From Lachnospiraceae bacterium UBA3850 (lineage in GTDB: Bacteria > Bacillota > Clostridia > Lachnospirales > Lachnospiraceae), in the NCBI GenBank assembly GCA_002392655.1, contig DGHK01000036.1, forward strand, positions 15,421 to 79,420: a DNA stretch of 64,000 nt, given 5' to 3'. The notes under the pieces are model-generated. The model was not told the origin of the DNA. It did no database searches and was given only the letters and a program-made list of their open reading frames with translations. This document shows positions 1 through 8,725 of this stretch, one piece after another (position 1 is the first letter of the stretch; the number at the start of each line of letters is the position of its first letter). The position numbers were made by a program, and so were the translations under genes.

Positions 1-1463
1 GTAACATTCGGATACTCACCCATCATATAGGTCATATCATCTCCTGCACTTACGGTTTCTCCATTAACAAGAAGTACGATTTTTCCGTCATGCCACAGAT
101 CTTCACCCGTATACTTAAGCTCTTTATTCTTTATATACTTTCCGTCAGGTCCTCTGTCATAGTTTGCTGTATCTTCGTTTATCACTGCACTGTAATAGCT
201 TATATGCTCACCCTCAGGTGCGAAAAGTCCTGCAACTCCCTCTACCATGTAAGGGCTTCCACCTGAGTTCTGTCTCAGATCGAAAATGAGTGTTTTAATC
301 CCTTTCGCCTTCAGTTCTTCTACTTCACTTCTCAACTTATCTGTCATGGCTTTATAATCTGTTCCCTCATAGGTCTTTGAATCATAAGCCATCTCATCTA
401 TTCTGATAAGTGCCGTATTCTCGTTTATCTCCTGCCAGGAAAGATTCGTTACTTTTACTCCTCCATCTATTTTTTCAATTGTATCATAAAGCCTTGGAAA
501 ATAAGCTCCCAGTTTTGGTGCAGTTACCTGCTTTTCATTTCCACCTTCGTCAATAAATGTTATGTCAACCGTCTCGCTCCCTATACCTGCGACATATAAA
601 GGCTTATAGAAGGCTTCATTATCTCTGTCAGGACACGCAAAAAGTGTAAATGTTATATCATCCAGATAGTCATCGATTGGTTTGCCATCCCATTTAGTGA
701 TGATAGTTCCGTTTTTAATTCCTGCATTTGAAAGCACTGATCTGTCTGCATACTTAATGATATATCTATCCTTTATTTCTCCCAATCCCAAAGAATCAGC
801 ATCCTTATCAATTGCGAAGGAGTTACCACAGCCTTCTACATTTACAGCTGCATATTCTCCAGAGGAAAGCCTGATGAGAGAAAGACCGTAATCATTTCCG
901 TATACCTTGCAGAACGCATCTCTCATATCATCATCATTCTTCATAGCATAACTGACATGTCCATCATAGAATTCTCCCACAAACTCCTGCCACACTCTGT
1001 AATTCATAGCAGAATCCTGACTATCCTGAACATCCTTAAAGCGAGGCTCATACTTAGCATAAAGCTCGTCCCAGTTGATTCCTTTTTCCTTATCCAGAAC
1101 ATAATGAGCTTTCATATTATCAAATCCATTATTAAAATCGCTGTAGTAGTTTTTTGTCTTATAATCCGGATCAGTCAAAAGATACAATGCGAGCGCTCCA
1201 GTTATAAGAACCGCAACCACCGCTATCACTCTTCTGATCATTAAATCTTCGGTATAATACCATCCCAGAAATACAGCTGCTGCCAAATATACAAAAACTG
1301 ATATAAAACTGAAATCAACCATAAAGCTGAATAGTACTGCAATAAATATAGGAGCGAAATAAAGAATTCTCCATTTATTCGAAGGATATCCCTTTATCTT
1401 GCCTGCCAGCAAAAGAATGAGGAGTGATAGTCCCAGTTCTATAAATACAAATGTTATATCCAT
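1..1463 (-). CDS. Membrane-anchored S41 family peptidase (C-terminus cut by window edge)
   Basis: Read directly on the minus strand from ATG 1463, with AAGGAAAGG upstream; the frame is open to base 1, so the C-terminus lies outside. About 100 N-terminal residues form three or four membrane segments, followed by an extracytoplasmic region. A PDZ-like stretch is followed by the S41 core: FDLRQNSGGS, then GETVSAGDD near residue 472, whose Ser matches the nucleophile of C-terminal processing proteases. The paired Lys expected about 25 residues later would lie beyond the window. The start is 18 bases after the permease at 1481-2275, so it is probably the last gene of that ABC operon. Inference: it may process an exported peptide or cell-surface proteins. 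Family call is strong, substrate unknown. Confidence 0.85.
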   Translation of the reverse strand, partial: MDITFVFIELGLSLLILLLAGKIKGYPSNKWRILYFAPIFIAVLFSFMVDFSFISVFVYLAAAVFLGWYYTEDLMIRRVIAVVAVLITGALALYLLTDPDYKTKNYYSDFNNGFDNMKAHYVLDKEKGINWDELYAKYEPRFKDVQDSQDSAMNYRVWQEFVGEFYDGHVSYAMKNDDDMRDAFCKVYGNDYGLSLIRLSSGEYAAVNVEGCGNSFAIDKDADSLGLGEIKDRYIIKYADRSVLSNAGIKNGTIITKWDGKPIDDYLDDITFTLFACPDRDNEAFYKPLYVAGIGSETVDITFIDEGGNEKQVTAPKLGAYFPRLYDTIEKIDGGVKVTNLSWQEINENTALIRIDEMAYDSKTYEGTDYKAMTDKLRSEVEELKAKGIKTLIFDLRQNSGGSPYMVEGVAGLFAPEGEHISYYSAVINEDTANYDRGPDGKYIKNKELKYTGEDLWHDGKIVLLVNGETVSAGDDMTYMMGEYPNV

Positions 1464-1480
1464 TTCTTTTCCTTTCCTTA

Positions 1481-2275
1481 TCAGTTCAGTTCATCACGTC
1501 TGAATATAGAATAACCAATAAACATATAACAGGCCGTTACCAGAATTGATATAGCTATTGTCCATAGGATCAACCCTATGGATACTGAGCCGTTATAGCT
1601 GGTATACTCTACTATTCCGTTTACGGGATCCAGATTGTATGTGGACCAGGCCTTAAAGTCAAAAAGCATATTTATATTTGCTATGCCGGTTACATAGCCG
1701 GACTTATTTACGTTAAACTGCTCCATGAGTCCGATAAATGAAAACAGTCCATAGCCTACGGCCATCATCAGATACTGACTTTTTACAATAAATGATATGA
1801 TCACCAGAAATGCACATATTCTCATTATTGGAAAAAACAGAAGTAAATCTCTCACTATCACGTCTCCGAGAGACAGGGTGTTTCCCCAGCCATACATAAT
1901 AGCTCCCGGAATCATTACGGAAAAATGCAGAGCTGTTACCAGAAATGCCCCCACCAGAATCGCCGGAATAAATCTACTGATATATACCTGCTTTCTGGAA
2001 TGACCAGACATAATTTCATAATTAACTACCTTATCTCTGAAATCACCACTGCACATATATCCAACGAGTATGGCTGCAATAAAGATAAGTATCATTATAT
2101 TGCTGCTGGAAATCTCTGCCACCAGCTGACTTGTATTATGAGCCATGTTATCTGAGGATGTATCGATATTTAAAAATCCTTCCAACAACATGAATAATAA
2201 GCCTATTATAAATGTGATCCTTATAGCCTTGGTCTTTTTAAGTTCATATGCTACTGATTTGATTATATTTTTCAT
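1481..2275 (-). CDS. ABC-2 type permease (lantibiotic-immunity type), second copy
   Basis: A 264-residue protein with about six hydrophobic segments and the charged loop SGDFRDKVVNYEIMSGHSR that also occurs, slightly changed, in its upstream neighbour (GSDAGDKTLNYELMNGHNR). The shared loop shows that the two permeases are tandem paralogues, as in EpiE/EpiG or MutE/MutG immunity transporters. It starts at ATG 2275, where the upstream stop and this start overlap in TAATG, so translation is probably coupled. Expected role: one half of the membrane channel driven by the ATPase at 3078-3998. The substrate cannot be read from sequence; export of or protection from a peptide is an inference from the family. 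Confidence 0.85.
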   Translation of the reverse strand: MKNIIKSVAYELKKTKAIRITFIIGLLFMLLEGFLNIDTSSDNMAHNTSQLVAEISSSNIMILIFIAAILVGYMCSGDFRDKVVNYEIMSGHSRKQVYISRFIPAILVGAFLVTALHFSVMIPGAIMYGWGNTLSLGDVIVRDLLLFFPIMRICAFLVIISFIVKSQYLMMAVGYGLFSFIGLMEQFNVNKSGYVTGIANINMLFDFKAWSTYNLDPVNGIVEYTSYNGSVSIGLILWTIAISILVTACYMFIGYSIFRRDELN

Positions 2276-3075
2276 TAGTCTCTGTCCTTCTTCTTAAATA
2301 CTATATAAGCGATTGCCAAGTAAACAGCACTTACTATCAGAGATATAATAATGGTCTGTATCGTTTTTCCGGAAGACAATGCATAGTCTATCTTTACCAC
2401 CTTATGTCCGTTTATAACAACATTTCTGCTATTTTCAGATGTCATGATCCATGATATATCCGCGGCAGCAAAGATATTGGTAACATCTATTCTAAAGCCT
2501 TCATCCAAAATATTTCCTACCATTATTGTCAACATTATTGCCAGATAACTGAGGGCTGCACCTTTTCCAGCACTTCCCGAGACGCTGGTGATCATCATAA
2601 ACAGAGTACATAGTCTGATCAGTGGAAATACGAGGAGTACAAGCCTCATTATCGCTTCTCCTTTATCTACCGAAAGTCCCCAACCATTTATAAAAGAGAA
2701 GTATACAAAGGGAAGGAGGAACAAAAGAACCACAAGCAGGATTGCCCATCCATAGCCGCATATTATCCTTGCCCAGAAAACTCTGCTTCTATTATGTCCG
2801 TTCATTAATTCATAGTTAAGTGTTTTATCTCCTGCATCTGATCCGACAATCATTGTTGAAAAAATAAGCACAGCAATAACAAATAGGATTATTACATTTC
2901 CGGACACCGCAGCCATATACACCCCGCCGTCCAAATCCTTGAAGGATAGACCGCCTCCATATGTGATTGTAAGCATAGAAGCCAGAATCGGAATTACTAT
3001 CATGGAAAAGATAGCAAGGGCTGACAGAGTGTTTCGCCTTGTTGTGTAGTTTAATGATTTTATAATATTTATCAT
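2275..3075 (-). CDS. ABC-2 type permease (lantibiotic-immunity type), first copy
   Basis: A 266-residue protein with a first membrane segment at about 20-40, then the loop VGSDAGDKTLNYELMNGHNR and four to five more hydrophobic helices, ending in the basic tail VFKKKDRD. Size and layout match the two permease subunits of BcrAB/LanFEG-type transporters. It starts two bases after the stop of the ATPase gene and overlaps the next permease by one base, so ATPase, permease, permease and S41 protease form a tight operon. It presumably pairs with its paralogue as a heterodimeric channel. Confidence 0.85.
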   Translation of the reverse strand: MINIIKSLNYTTRRNTLSALAIFSMIVIPILASMLTITYGGGLSFKDLDGGVYMAAVSGNVIILFVIAVLIFSTMIVGSDAGDKTLNYELMNGHNRSRVFWARIICGYGWAILLVVLLFLLPFVYFSFINGWGLSVDKGEAIMRLVLLVFPLIRLCTLFMMITSVSGSAGKGAALSYLAIMLTIMVGNILDEGFRIDVTNIFAAADISWIMTSENSRNVVINGHKVVKIDYALSSGKTIQTIIISLIVSAVYLAIAYIVFKKKDRD

Positions 3076-3077
3076 TT

Positions 3078-3998
3078 TTATATCCTTTCATCTTGTACCA
3101 AACGTAGGTAATAATCCTCGAGATTAACCTCATTCCGCGAAAGTTCCACAGGAATGACTCCGTTTTCATAAAGCGTTCTGGATATATGTAACATATTGTC
3201 CAGACCATCAAAAATTCTTATACTACTATCCTCCAGAACTTCAATATTCGATATTCCGCAGTTCCTTGTAAGAATGACACTTGCCTTCTCATTATTATCC
3301 GTATCTATATGGACATACTCACTGCACTCAGCTTTAAGTTCCTCTGACGTAAAGCGTCCCTTTATTTGACCATGGTTGATAAATATGTAATCAGAACAGA
3401 GAAGCGAAAGCTCGCTAAGTATGTGAGATGATATGATGATCGTTATATCCTGCTCCTTATTCAGCTTTCTGAAGAGTTCTCTTATCTCAACTATTCCTTC
3501 CGGATCCAAACCATTTATAGGCTCATCCAGAACCATCAACTCAGGCTTTCCGAGAAGTGCATTTGCAATACCGAGTCTCTGCCGCATACCAAGCGAATAA
3601 TTCTTCACTACCTTTTTTCCGGTATCCTGCAGCTTGACTATCTCCAGAACCTCATCAATTCTGTTCTTGTCAGGTATTCCCTTCTGCAGCCTCTGCTTCT
3701 CCAGATTCTCCCTTGCAGTCATTTTTTCCTTTGCATATGGAGTCTCTATCATGAAGCTCGTACGTGATCTGGCATTATTCAGCCCCTTCTCACTGACATT
3801 GCCAAACATAGCAAGCTCACCCTTTGTAGGAAATGCAAGACCACCCATCACCTTCATAATTGTGGTCTTACCTGCTCCATTCGGACCGATCAGGCCAACG
3901 ATACTTCCTTTTTTCACGGTAAATGAAACATCATCAAGTGCCTTTTGTGTGCCATACTGTTTTGTCAGATTTCTTACTTCCACTATATTTCCTGCCAT
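3078..3998 (-). CDS. ABC transporter ATP-binding protein, BcrA/LanF type
   Basis: A 306-residue ATPase with Walker A GPNGAGKTT (about residues 38-46), signature YSLGMRQRLGIANAL, Walker B LMVLDEPINGLDP and the switch His in IIISSHILSEL. The roughly 80-residue C-terminal extension after the H-loop is typical of the BcrA/drug-resistance subfamily. It is the first gene of the operon ATPase-permease-permease-S41 protease and is divergent from the small GG-leader peptide gene, from which it is separated by about 180 bases that must hold both promoters. That arrangement suggests, but does not prove, that the transporter handles or protects against the peptide. Confidence 0.9.
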   Translation of the reverse strand: MAGNIVEVRNLTKQYGTQKALDDVSFTVKKGSIVGLIGPNGAGKTTIMKVMGGLAFPTKGELAMFGNVSEKGLNNARSRTSFMIETPYAKEKMTARENLEKQRLQKGIPDKNRIDEVLEIVKLQDTGKKVVKNYSLGMRQRLGIANALLGKPELMVLDEPINGLDPEGIVEIRELFRKLNKEQDITIIISSHILSELSLLCSDYIFINHGQIKGRFTSEELKAECSEYVHIDTDNNEKASVILTRNCGISNIEVLEDSSIRIFDGLDNMLHISRTLYENGVIPVELSRNEVNLEDYYLRLVQDERI

Positions 3999-4176
3999 AT
4001 TTACATCCTCTCCTAATCAGCTATCTGCTTTTTTCATATCACTATCATAAAATGAATATCTAAAGAATTTCTTAAATAATTTATAAATTTTTTCCTGTGA
4101 CATAATTGTGATAAATCATATGCTAGTATGTGTACATAAATAAAACGAAAACACAGATGTGAAAGGAGAAAAAATT

Positions 4177-4362
4177 ATGGAAAATACAATTAAGAAAATC
4201 GATGTAGAGACTCTGGAGCAGATAGCCGGTGGCGAAGAAAATGAGTGGGGTGTAACTTGCCCTAAGTGTGGAAGCAGGAATGTCTCATTCATATACGAGC
4301 ACGACGAGATCGGCATATTCGATTGCTGTCATTGCGGACATCACTTCAGCCAGGGTTACTAG
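4177..4362 (+). CDS. Small peptide with double-glycine leader and zinc-ribbon-like core
   Basis: ATG 4177 is chosen over an in-frame ATG at 4159 because AAAGGAG lies just before it and overlaps the earlier ATG. The 61-residue product begins MENTIKKIDVETLEQIAGG, which fits a bacteriocin-type double-glycine leader: Leu at -7, Ile at -4, Gly-Gly at -2/-1 and a hydrophobic residue at -12. The 42-residue remainder has five Cys in the pattern CPKCGS ... CCHCGHHF, like a CxxC/CxxC zinc ribbon. A strong hairpin terminator follows after about 30 bases. I do not recognise the family. Possibilities: a secreted Cys-rich bacteriocin or signal, or a RiPP precursor. No LanM, radical SAM or C39 peptidase gene is seen in the window, so the leader-cleaving exporter would have to lie elsewhere. 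Confidence 0.7.
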   Translation: MENTIKKIDVETLEQIAGGEENEWGVTCPKCGSRNVSFIYEHDEIGIFDCCHCGHHFSQGY

Positions 4363-4390
4363 AAAACAAACCTCTCCATTAAAATAAAGA

Positions 4391-4428
4391 AGAAACCTTG
4401 TGAGTTTTCTCGCAAGGTTTCTTTGTTT
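4391..4428. terminator. Bidirectional rho-independent terminator
   Basis: A 14-bp stem (AGAAACCTTGTGAG with CTCGCAAGGTTTCT, one G-T pair) with a TTTT loop and a T-rich tail on the plus side; the minus side also has a U-rich tail. It serves the peptide gene from the left and the kinase gene (4443-5363) from the right. Confidence 0.9.
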
Positions 4429-4442
4429 ATACTTTAATCTAT

Positions 4443-5363
4443 TCACAAGTCTGCCGGAAGCTTTATATCAAATACCAGTCTGTCTCCATCTACCTCAGCA
4501 GTTATATCCCCTTTTTGCTTTTCCATAAGCAGCTTTGCTATGTAAAGTCCAAGTCCCGCACTTCCAGCGCTTCGTGCCTTATCTGCTCTGTAGGTTCTGT
4601 CAAATATATGATCCGTATCTATAGCCTCTCCGGCTTTTATACGATTTCCCAGCTTAACTATGACCTCTTTATTATTATCCATTGCTCCCGGATCAACTAT
4701 ACTTAGTTCAAAATCATCCACCGCATATTTCAGAATATTAGTTATCAGATTGCCAAATACTCGGTTTAATATATCACGGTTCGCCTTAACATATACCGTT
4801 TTTTCCGGAAAAGTTATCTTCGGCGTCAGGTTCTTCTCCCTTATCAGAGTTTCATTTTCGAGAATAAATACAGATAAAAAGTCCACAAGATCCAGTTTAC
4901 ATAATTCTACAGGCTTACTATCGCTTTCAAGCACTGATAGTTCAAAGAATTCATCAACCATATCCTTCAGAGTATCTGCCTTTCGTCTGCTTATATCCAG
5001 ATACCCTCTTCCCTTGTCAGATAAAGATTCATTTTCAAGCATCTGCAGATTTCCCTTAACAACGGTAAGTGGAGTTCTGAGATCATGAGCTATATCGGAA
5101 ATAGACTGCTCCAGCTGGCGACGGGACCTCTGTGTCTCAAGCTTTAATGATTTCTGATAATCTATATTATTATTTATTTCCGTTGCCAGAAGCTGAATAT
5201 CTTTATCTATCAGTGTTACACGGACCTGACGATTATAATTATCATCTTTTGTTTTTATTAACTCTTTTCTGACCTCTCTCATTCCCTTCTTGATGATCAC
5301 AAGTCGAATAAGCAGCCAAAGTGAAATAAGAGCCAGCAAAACAATTATAATATCCTTTACCAT
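4443..5363 (-). CDS. Sensor histidine kinase with a single N-terminal membrane segment
   Basis: A 306-residue kinase. One hydrophobic helix at about residues 4-24 is followed almost directly by a coiled region and the H-box SDIAHDLRTPLTVVKG, with the phospho-acceptor at about His93, then an HATPase domain ending in the G-box AGLGLYIAK. It has no extracellular sensor domain, as in intramembrane-sensing kinases that work with peptide transporters. The N-box region reads FGNLITNILKYA, a normal motif. It starts 18 bases after the response regulator, and its end abuts the shared terminator at 4391-4428. It is probably the last gene of the operon starting near 8931 and likely senses envelope or peptide stress (inference). 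Confidence 0.9.
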   Translation of the reverse strand: MVKDIIIVLLALISLWLLIRLVIIKKGMREVRKELIKTKDDNYNRQVRVTLIDKDIQLLATEINNNIDYQKSLKLETQRSRRQLEQSISDIAHDLRTPLTVVKGNLQMLENESLSDKGRGYLDISRRKADTLKDMVDEFFELSVLESDSKPVELCKLDLVDFLSVFILENETLIREKNLTPKITFPEKTVYVKANRDILNRVFGNLITNILKYAVDDFELSIVDPGAMDNNKEVIVKLGNRIKAGEAIDTDHIFDRTYRADKARSAGSAGLGLYIAKLLMEKQKGDITAEVDGDRLVFDIKLPADL

Positions 5364-5381
5364 TTATGTTGAAACCCTCAT

Positions 5382-6098
5382 TTATACATTTTTGGCGAGT
5401 CTATAACCGATACCCCAGACTGTCTCTATAAATTCCTTCCCGGTAGCCTTCTTCAGTTTGCTTCTCAGATTACTCATATGAACATTGATAGTATTATCCT
5501 CATAGTAGTAAGTATCATTCCATACAGCCTCATACAGATTTGCCTTTGTAAATGTTTTGGCCGGATTTTCCATCAAAAGCATAAGCAGCTGCAGCTCCTT
5601 AGCTGTGAGCTTTATCTCATTATCATTATAGGTTACTGAGTTAAGCGATTTATTAATAACCAGACCACATAGACTGAGTACGTCTCCGTTTTTTTGTTCA
5701 GTATTCTCGCTTCTTCTGAGTACAACCTCTATACGAACCATAACTTCATCGAGATCAAAGGGTTTTATGATATAATCATCCGCACCCATTCTCAGCACCT
5801 CGAGCCTTGTATCCTTCATGGTTTTTGCCGACAAAACAATAACAGGAGTATTCTTCTTTTCAGGAGCCTCACTATCGCGAAGCTCCTTTATAAGAATATC
5901 TCCTGACTTATATGGAAGCATCATATCCATGAGGATGATGTCATATATCTCATCTGAAATCATCTTCGAGGCAATACTTCCATCCTTTGCCTCCTCTACC
6001 TCAAAGCCATTCCCAGTTAAAAAGCCCTTAAGCAGATTTCTGATTTCCGCGTCATCTTCAACTATGAGTAATTTTCTTCTAATGTCGTTCATCTCCAT
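5382..6098 (-). CDS. OmpR/PhoB-family response regulator
   Basis: A receiver domain (LLIVEDDAEIRN; phosphorylated Asp in DIILMDMMLP; Lys in DYIIKPFD) is followed by a winged-helix DNA-binding domain (LTAKELQLLMLL ... INVHMSNLRSKL ... TVWGIGYRL). The frame is open further upstream to 6182, but that would overlap the preceding gene and add 28 non-homologous residues. ATG 6098 (238 residues) with AAGATGG upstream gives the family's usual length; ATG 6092 is also possible. It sits 26 bases after the SdpI-like gene and 18 bases before the kinase, its obvious partner. Confidence 0.9.
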   Translation of the reverse strand: MEMNDIRRKLLIVEDDAEIRNLLKGFLTGNGFEVEEAKDGSIASKMISDEIYDIILMDMMLPYKSGDILIKELRDSEAPEKKNTPVIVLSAKTMKDTRLEVLRMGADDYIIKPFDLDEVMVRIEVVLRRSENTEQKNGDVLSLCGLVINKSLNSVTYNDNEIKLTAKELQLLMLLMENPAKTFTKANLYEAVWNDTYYYEDNTINVHMSNLRSKLKKATGKEFIETVWGIGYRLAKNV

Positions 6099-6123
6099 TT
6101 TACCATCTTGTAATATTTGTGCC

Positions 6124-6771
6124 TTACTTAGTACTCTTCTTAAACTCTCTGTAAACGATTTCCGAATAAATAAACGGAACAATTATCGTCACAAGAATTA
6201 TAACAAAAAGTACCCAAAGATGCATCCCCATAACTGTGATAATCATGCTAAGGAATCCGGAAACAAACACAAAAGGTCCGGCAAAGCGATGAGTCTTATC
6301 CCAAACCTCCGGAGAAGCGAGGGTATGCGGAGTACGGATTCCGTAAAATGCATTTCTCCGAATCTTCGGAAGAAAGTTTCCACATACTAAAAAAATAACA
6401 GTCATAACAATTCCGACAAATGCTTTTATATCGAGATTTTTTTCTTTTGCATTAAGAAGCATCCATATCATCACAACAAAGAAAACAATTGACGGAAGTA
6501 TTTTAATAACCATCTCGCCTTTTTTATTCTTCTCTTCCTTCCACGCAAGATTCGTAATGATACACAGAACAAGCTGAATGGCAGTAAATATAAGAGGCAT
6601 AGCAAAGCAGGTAAAGCCCCTGGATGCAAAGCCATCTGCATTACCATTTATATCAAAATGTACCGCAACCTCTTTAGGAAGATCCTTGTAGATCATCAGG
6701 CCGGGAATTATTGTCATAAGACATATAATAAGAGAAATAATGTCATACTTCCCCAGTATTCTTTTCTTCAT
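6124..6771 (-). CDS. SdpI-family integral membrane immunity protein
   Basis: A 215-residue protein with six or more membrane helices. The N-terminus contains the DUF1648 signature (LPKEVAVHFDINGNADGF) and the C-terminal half has the SdpI motif RRNAFYGIRTPHTLASPEVW. In Bacillus subtilis SdpI protects against the SdpC toxin and sequesters the repressor SdpR. Here the gene overlaps the end of an ArsR-family gene by 29 bases, the same sdpR-sdpI pairing, which supports a role as signal-transducing immunity protein. The toxin is not identified; the GG-leader peptide at 4177-4362 is the nearest candidate but does not resemble SdpC. Confidence 0.88.
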   Translation of the reverse strand: MKKRILGKYDIISLIICLMTIIPGLMIYKDLPKEVAVHFDINGNADGFASRGFTCFAMPLIFTAIQLVLCIITNLAWKEEKNKKGEMVIKILPSIVFFVVMIWMLLNAKEKNLDIKAFVGIVMTVIFLVCGNFLPKIRRNAFYGIRTPHTLASPEVWDKTHRFAGPFVFVSGFLSMIITVMGMHLWVLFVIILVTIIVPFIYSEIVYREFKKSTK

Positions 6772-7048
6772 TTGCTACCTCCTTTTTTTTTGAGGCAAAC
6801 TGCGAAAACCACATCATTATATCCTCAAATACTGACGTATTCAGACTATAATATATAAAATTCTTTTCCTTAGTTTCATAAATAAGATCTGACTGCTTCA
6901 GCTGTTTTAAATGATACGAAACAGTCGCCTGTGTCATGTCAAACTTTGCTGCTATATCTCCTGCTGACATGCGCCCTTCCTTAAGCATAGTAAGTATCTC
7001 ACGCCTTACAGGATCCGATAAAGCTTTAAAGGTTTCCGGAAATCCCAT
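6743..7048 (-). CDS. ArsR-family repressor, SdpR-like
   Basis: A 101-residue winged-helix protein: ETFKALSDPVRREILTML, then the recognition helix region AAKFDMTQATVSYHLKQL. No metal-binding CxC is seen, in line with SdpR rather than ArsR or CadC. The start is ATG 7048, preceded by GAAAGGAG; the frame extends to 7090 into the preceding permease gene, but without a matching ribosome site. The 3' end overlaps sdpI-like translation. Expected role: represses its own operon through the inverted repeat at 8961-8996 and is released by membrane sequestration on the SdpI homologue (known for the B. subtilis pair, inferred here). Confidence 0.88.
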   Translation of the reverse strand: MGFPETFKALSDPVRREILTMLKEGRMSAGDIAAKFDMTQATVSYHLKQLKQSDLIYETKEKNFIYYSLNTSVFEDIMMWFSQFASKKKEVANEEKNTGEV

Positions 7049-7061
7049 AACATTCTCCTTT

Positions 7062-7832
7062 CTATAGCTTTCTGTGTTTTGTAAACACAACTGCTAAAAC
7101 AATTAGTACTACCGTAATCGCTCCTGTTACTCCGGCAGCTATCACATAGTCTGATGCAATTTGTTTTTTACTGAGTATATCTCCGCTGCTAAGTAACCAT
7201 GTAGGAAGATACTCCTTTATCTTCCCTATCATTCCAAGCATCATATATATAAAATAAACAATTCCGACTCCCATCAGAACCTGAATAGTTGAGTTTAGGA
7301 ACGATGAAAAAAATGCTATCCACGCTATAAGGAAAAGTCCAAAGAGCCAGTAAAAAACACTCATCCACAGGATTAGCTTTGCATCCGGACCATTCCAGTA
7401 ATAAGCAGTGTAGCCCCAGCTAACTCCGAGATAAACTCCAAAGCAGGCAGTCCAAAGAAGTATCTGAGTAAGCAGCTTTGACAGAACAACTGAGGTTCTT
7501 GTAAGCCCCTTGGTAACAAGCGGAATAAGTGTCCCCTTCGAGTATTCCTTAACATAGCTGCTGCAAAGCATGATTATTATAACAATTAAAAGCGTTGAAA
7601 AATTCTTTTGAAACTGTTCCCAGGAATGATCCGCCGTAACAGTGACTTTTCCAACCTGAAAGCCCTGTTCCTTCATCTGATCTGAAAGCTGTTCCATCAG
7701 CCACGGTGTAAGCTTGGCTATAAGCGGATTCATAATCGCCATGATAAATGAAATGATTCCGAGAACAAGTGCCTTGTAGGTTCTGATAATTTCAGTTATT
7801 TCTTTTTTATAAAATGTACCAAATCCTCTCAT
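7062..7832 (-). CDS. ABC-2 type permease, YxlG-like
   Basis: A 256-residue membrane protein with six hydrophobic helices and the loop YVKEYSKGTLIPLVTKGLTR, the coupling region typical of ABC-2 permeases that pair with a CcmA-like ATPase. The start overlaps the ATPase stop by four bases (ATGA). Together with the ATPase and the small PLDc_N protein it repeats the yxlE-yxlF-yxlG order of the Bacillus sigY operon. Substrate unknown; toxin or peptide export is likely from the neighbouring sdpR/sdpI-like genes. Confidence 0.87.
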   Translation of the reverse strand: MRGFGTFYKKEITEIIRTYKALVLGIISFIMAIMNPLIAKLTPWLMEQLSDQMKEQGFQVGKVTVTADHSWEQFQKNFSTLLIVIIIMLCSSYVKEYSKGTLIPLVTKGLTRTSVVLSKLLTQILLWTACFGVYLGVSWGYTAYYWNGPDAKLILWMSVFYWLFGLFLIAWIAFFSSFLNSTIQVLMGVGIVYFIYMMLGMIGKIKEYLPTWLLSSGDILSKKQIASDYVIAAGVTGAITVVLIVLAVVFTKHRKL

Positions 7833-8725
7833 TTCAAAGCCTCCATAAATAAGTCCTCAAGATCCATCTCTTTTCTCTCAAACTTCACCACTGAGATCTT
7901 CTCTTCTGCAAGGAAGCCAAACAGTCTCATCTCTTCATCGCCTCCCAGCCCCTTGAACTCAAGTCCGCCTTCACACATAGTGGCATCCTTAAAGTTTGCA
8001 ATTATCTTCTTTTTATCCTCCGGATTTTTAAGTATAAGCCTTACTCCGGTTTCAGAACTTACCTTCTTTATCTCATCTATCGAACCGGAAAGCTTAACCT
8101 CTCCGCCCTCAAGAAGAGCAATGTGATCTGATATTCTCTCAACATCTGAAAGTATATGTGTCGAAAAAAGAATAGAAGTATGTTCCTTCGCCTGATGCAT
8201 TATATCGAGAATCTCGTGTCTTCCCAGCGGATCAAGTGCCGAGGTTGGTTCATCGCAGATGAGAAGCTTTGGTCTTCCGATAAGTGCCTGTGCGATTCCG
8301 AGTCTCTGCTTCATTCCTCTGGAATAACCACCGATCCTGCCCTTTTCCTTTGAAAGACCTACAAGAGATAGAAGCTCATCTATTCTGGTCTTAAGTTCTC
8401 TTCCTGTAAGCCCTGCTATCTCACCGCAAAGCTTTAGGTATTCCCTTGCCTTCATATATGGATAGAACTCCGGAACATCCGGGAGGTAACCAACATATCT
8501 GTTAGTCGCTGTTTCGCCATAGGTTACATTTTCTCCACAAACTGTTATGCTTCCGCTATCCTGTTTCAAAAGTCCGAGGATCATCTTCATTGTTGTTGTC
8601 TTGCCGGCGCCATTACGACCGATAAAACCGAATATACTCTTTTCTTCTACCGAAAAGCTTATGCCCTTTAATACTTCCTTTGAGCCAAAGCTTTTTCTTA
8701 CATCTTCCAGTGTCAGTATTTCCAT
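7829..8725 (-). CDS. ABC transporter ATP-binding protein, YxlF-like
   Basis: A 298-residue ATPase: Walker A GRNGAGKTTT, signature YSRGMKQRLGIAQAL, Walker B LLICDEPTSALDP, H-loop LFSTHILSDVERI, and a C-terminal extension of about 90 residues that ends DLEDLFMEAL. This is the CcmA/drug-exporter subfamily. It overlaps the PLDc_N gene by one base upstream and the permease by four bases downstream, so all three are translationally coupled. Confidence 0.9.
   Translation of the reverse strand: MEILTLEDVRKSFGSKEVLKGISFSVEEKSIFGFIGRNGAGKTTTMKMILGLLKQDSGSITVCGENVTYGETATNRYVGYLPDVPEFYPYMKAREYLKLCGEIAGLTGRELKTRIDELLSLVGLSKEKGRIGGYSRGMKQRLGIAQALIGRPKLLICDEPTSALDPLGRHEILDIMHQAKEHTSILFSTHILSDVERISDHIALLEGGEVKLSGSIDEIKKVSSETGVRLILKNPEDKKKIIANFKDATMCEGGLEFKGLGGDEEMRLFGFLAEEKISVVKFERKEMDLEDLFMEALK

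Noticed and set aside
2825..3211. 128-residue minus-strand frame across the ATPase/permease junction
   Set aside because: It overlaps two well-supported genes in another frame and has no homology-like pattern; a shadow frame.
4177..4362. Lanthipeptide precursor
   Set aside because: No lanthionine synthetase is seen, and the Cys pattern CxxC/CxxC fits metal binding better than ring formation; the GG leader alone does not prove it.
5382..6182. Longer response regulator start at 6182
   Set aside because: It would overlap the SdpI-like gene by 59 bases and add residues outside the receiver fold, without a ribosome site.
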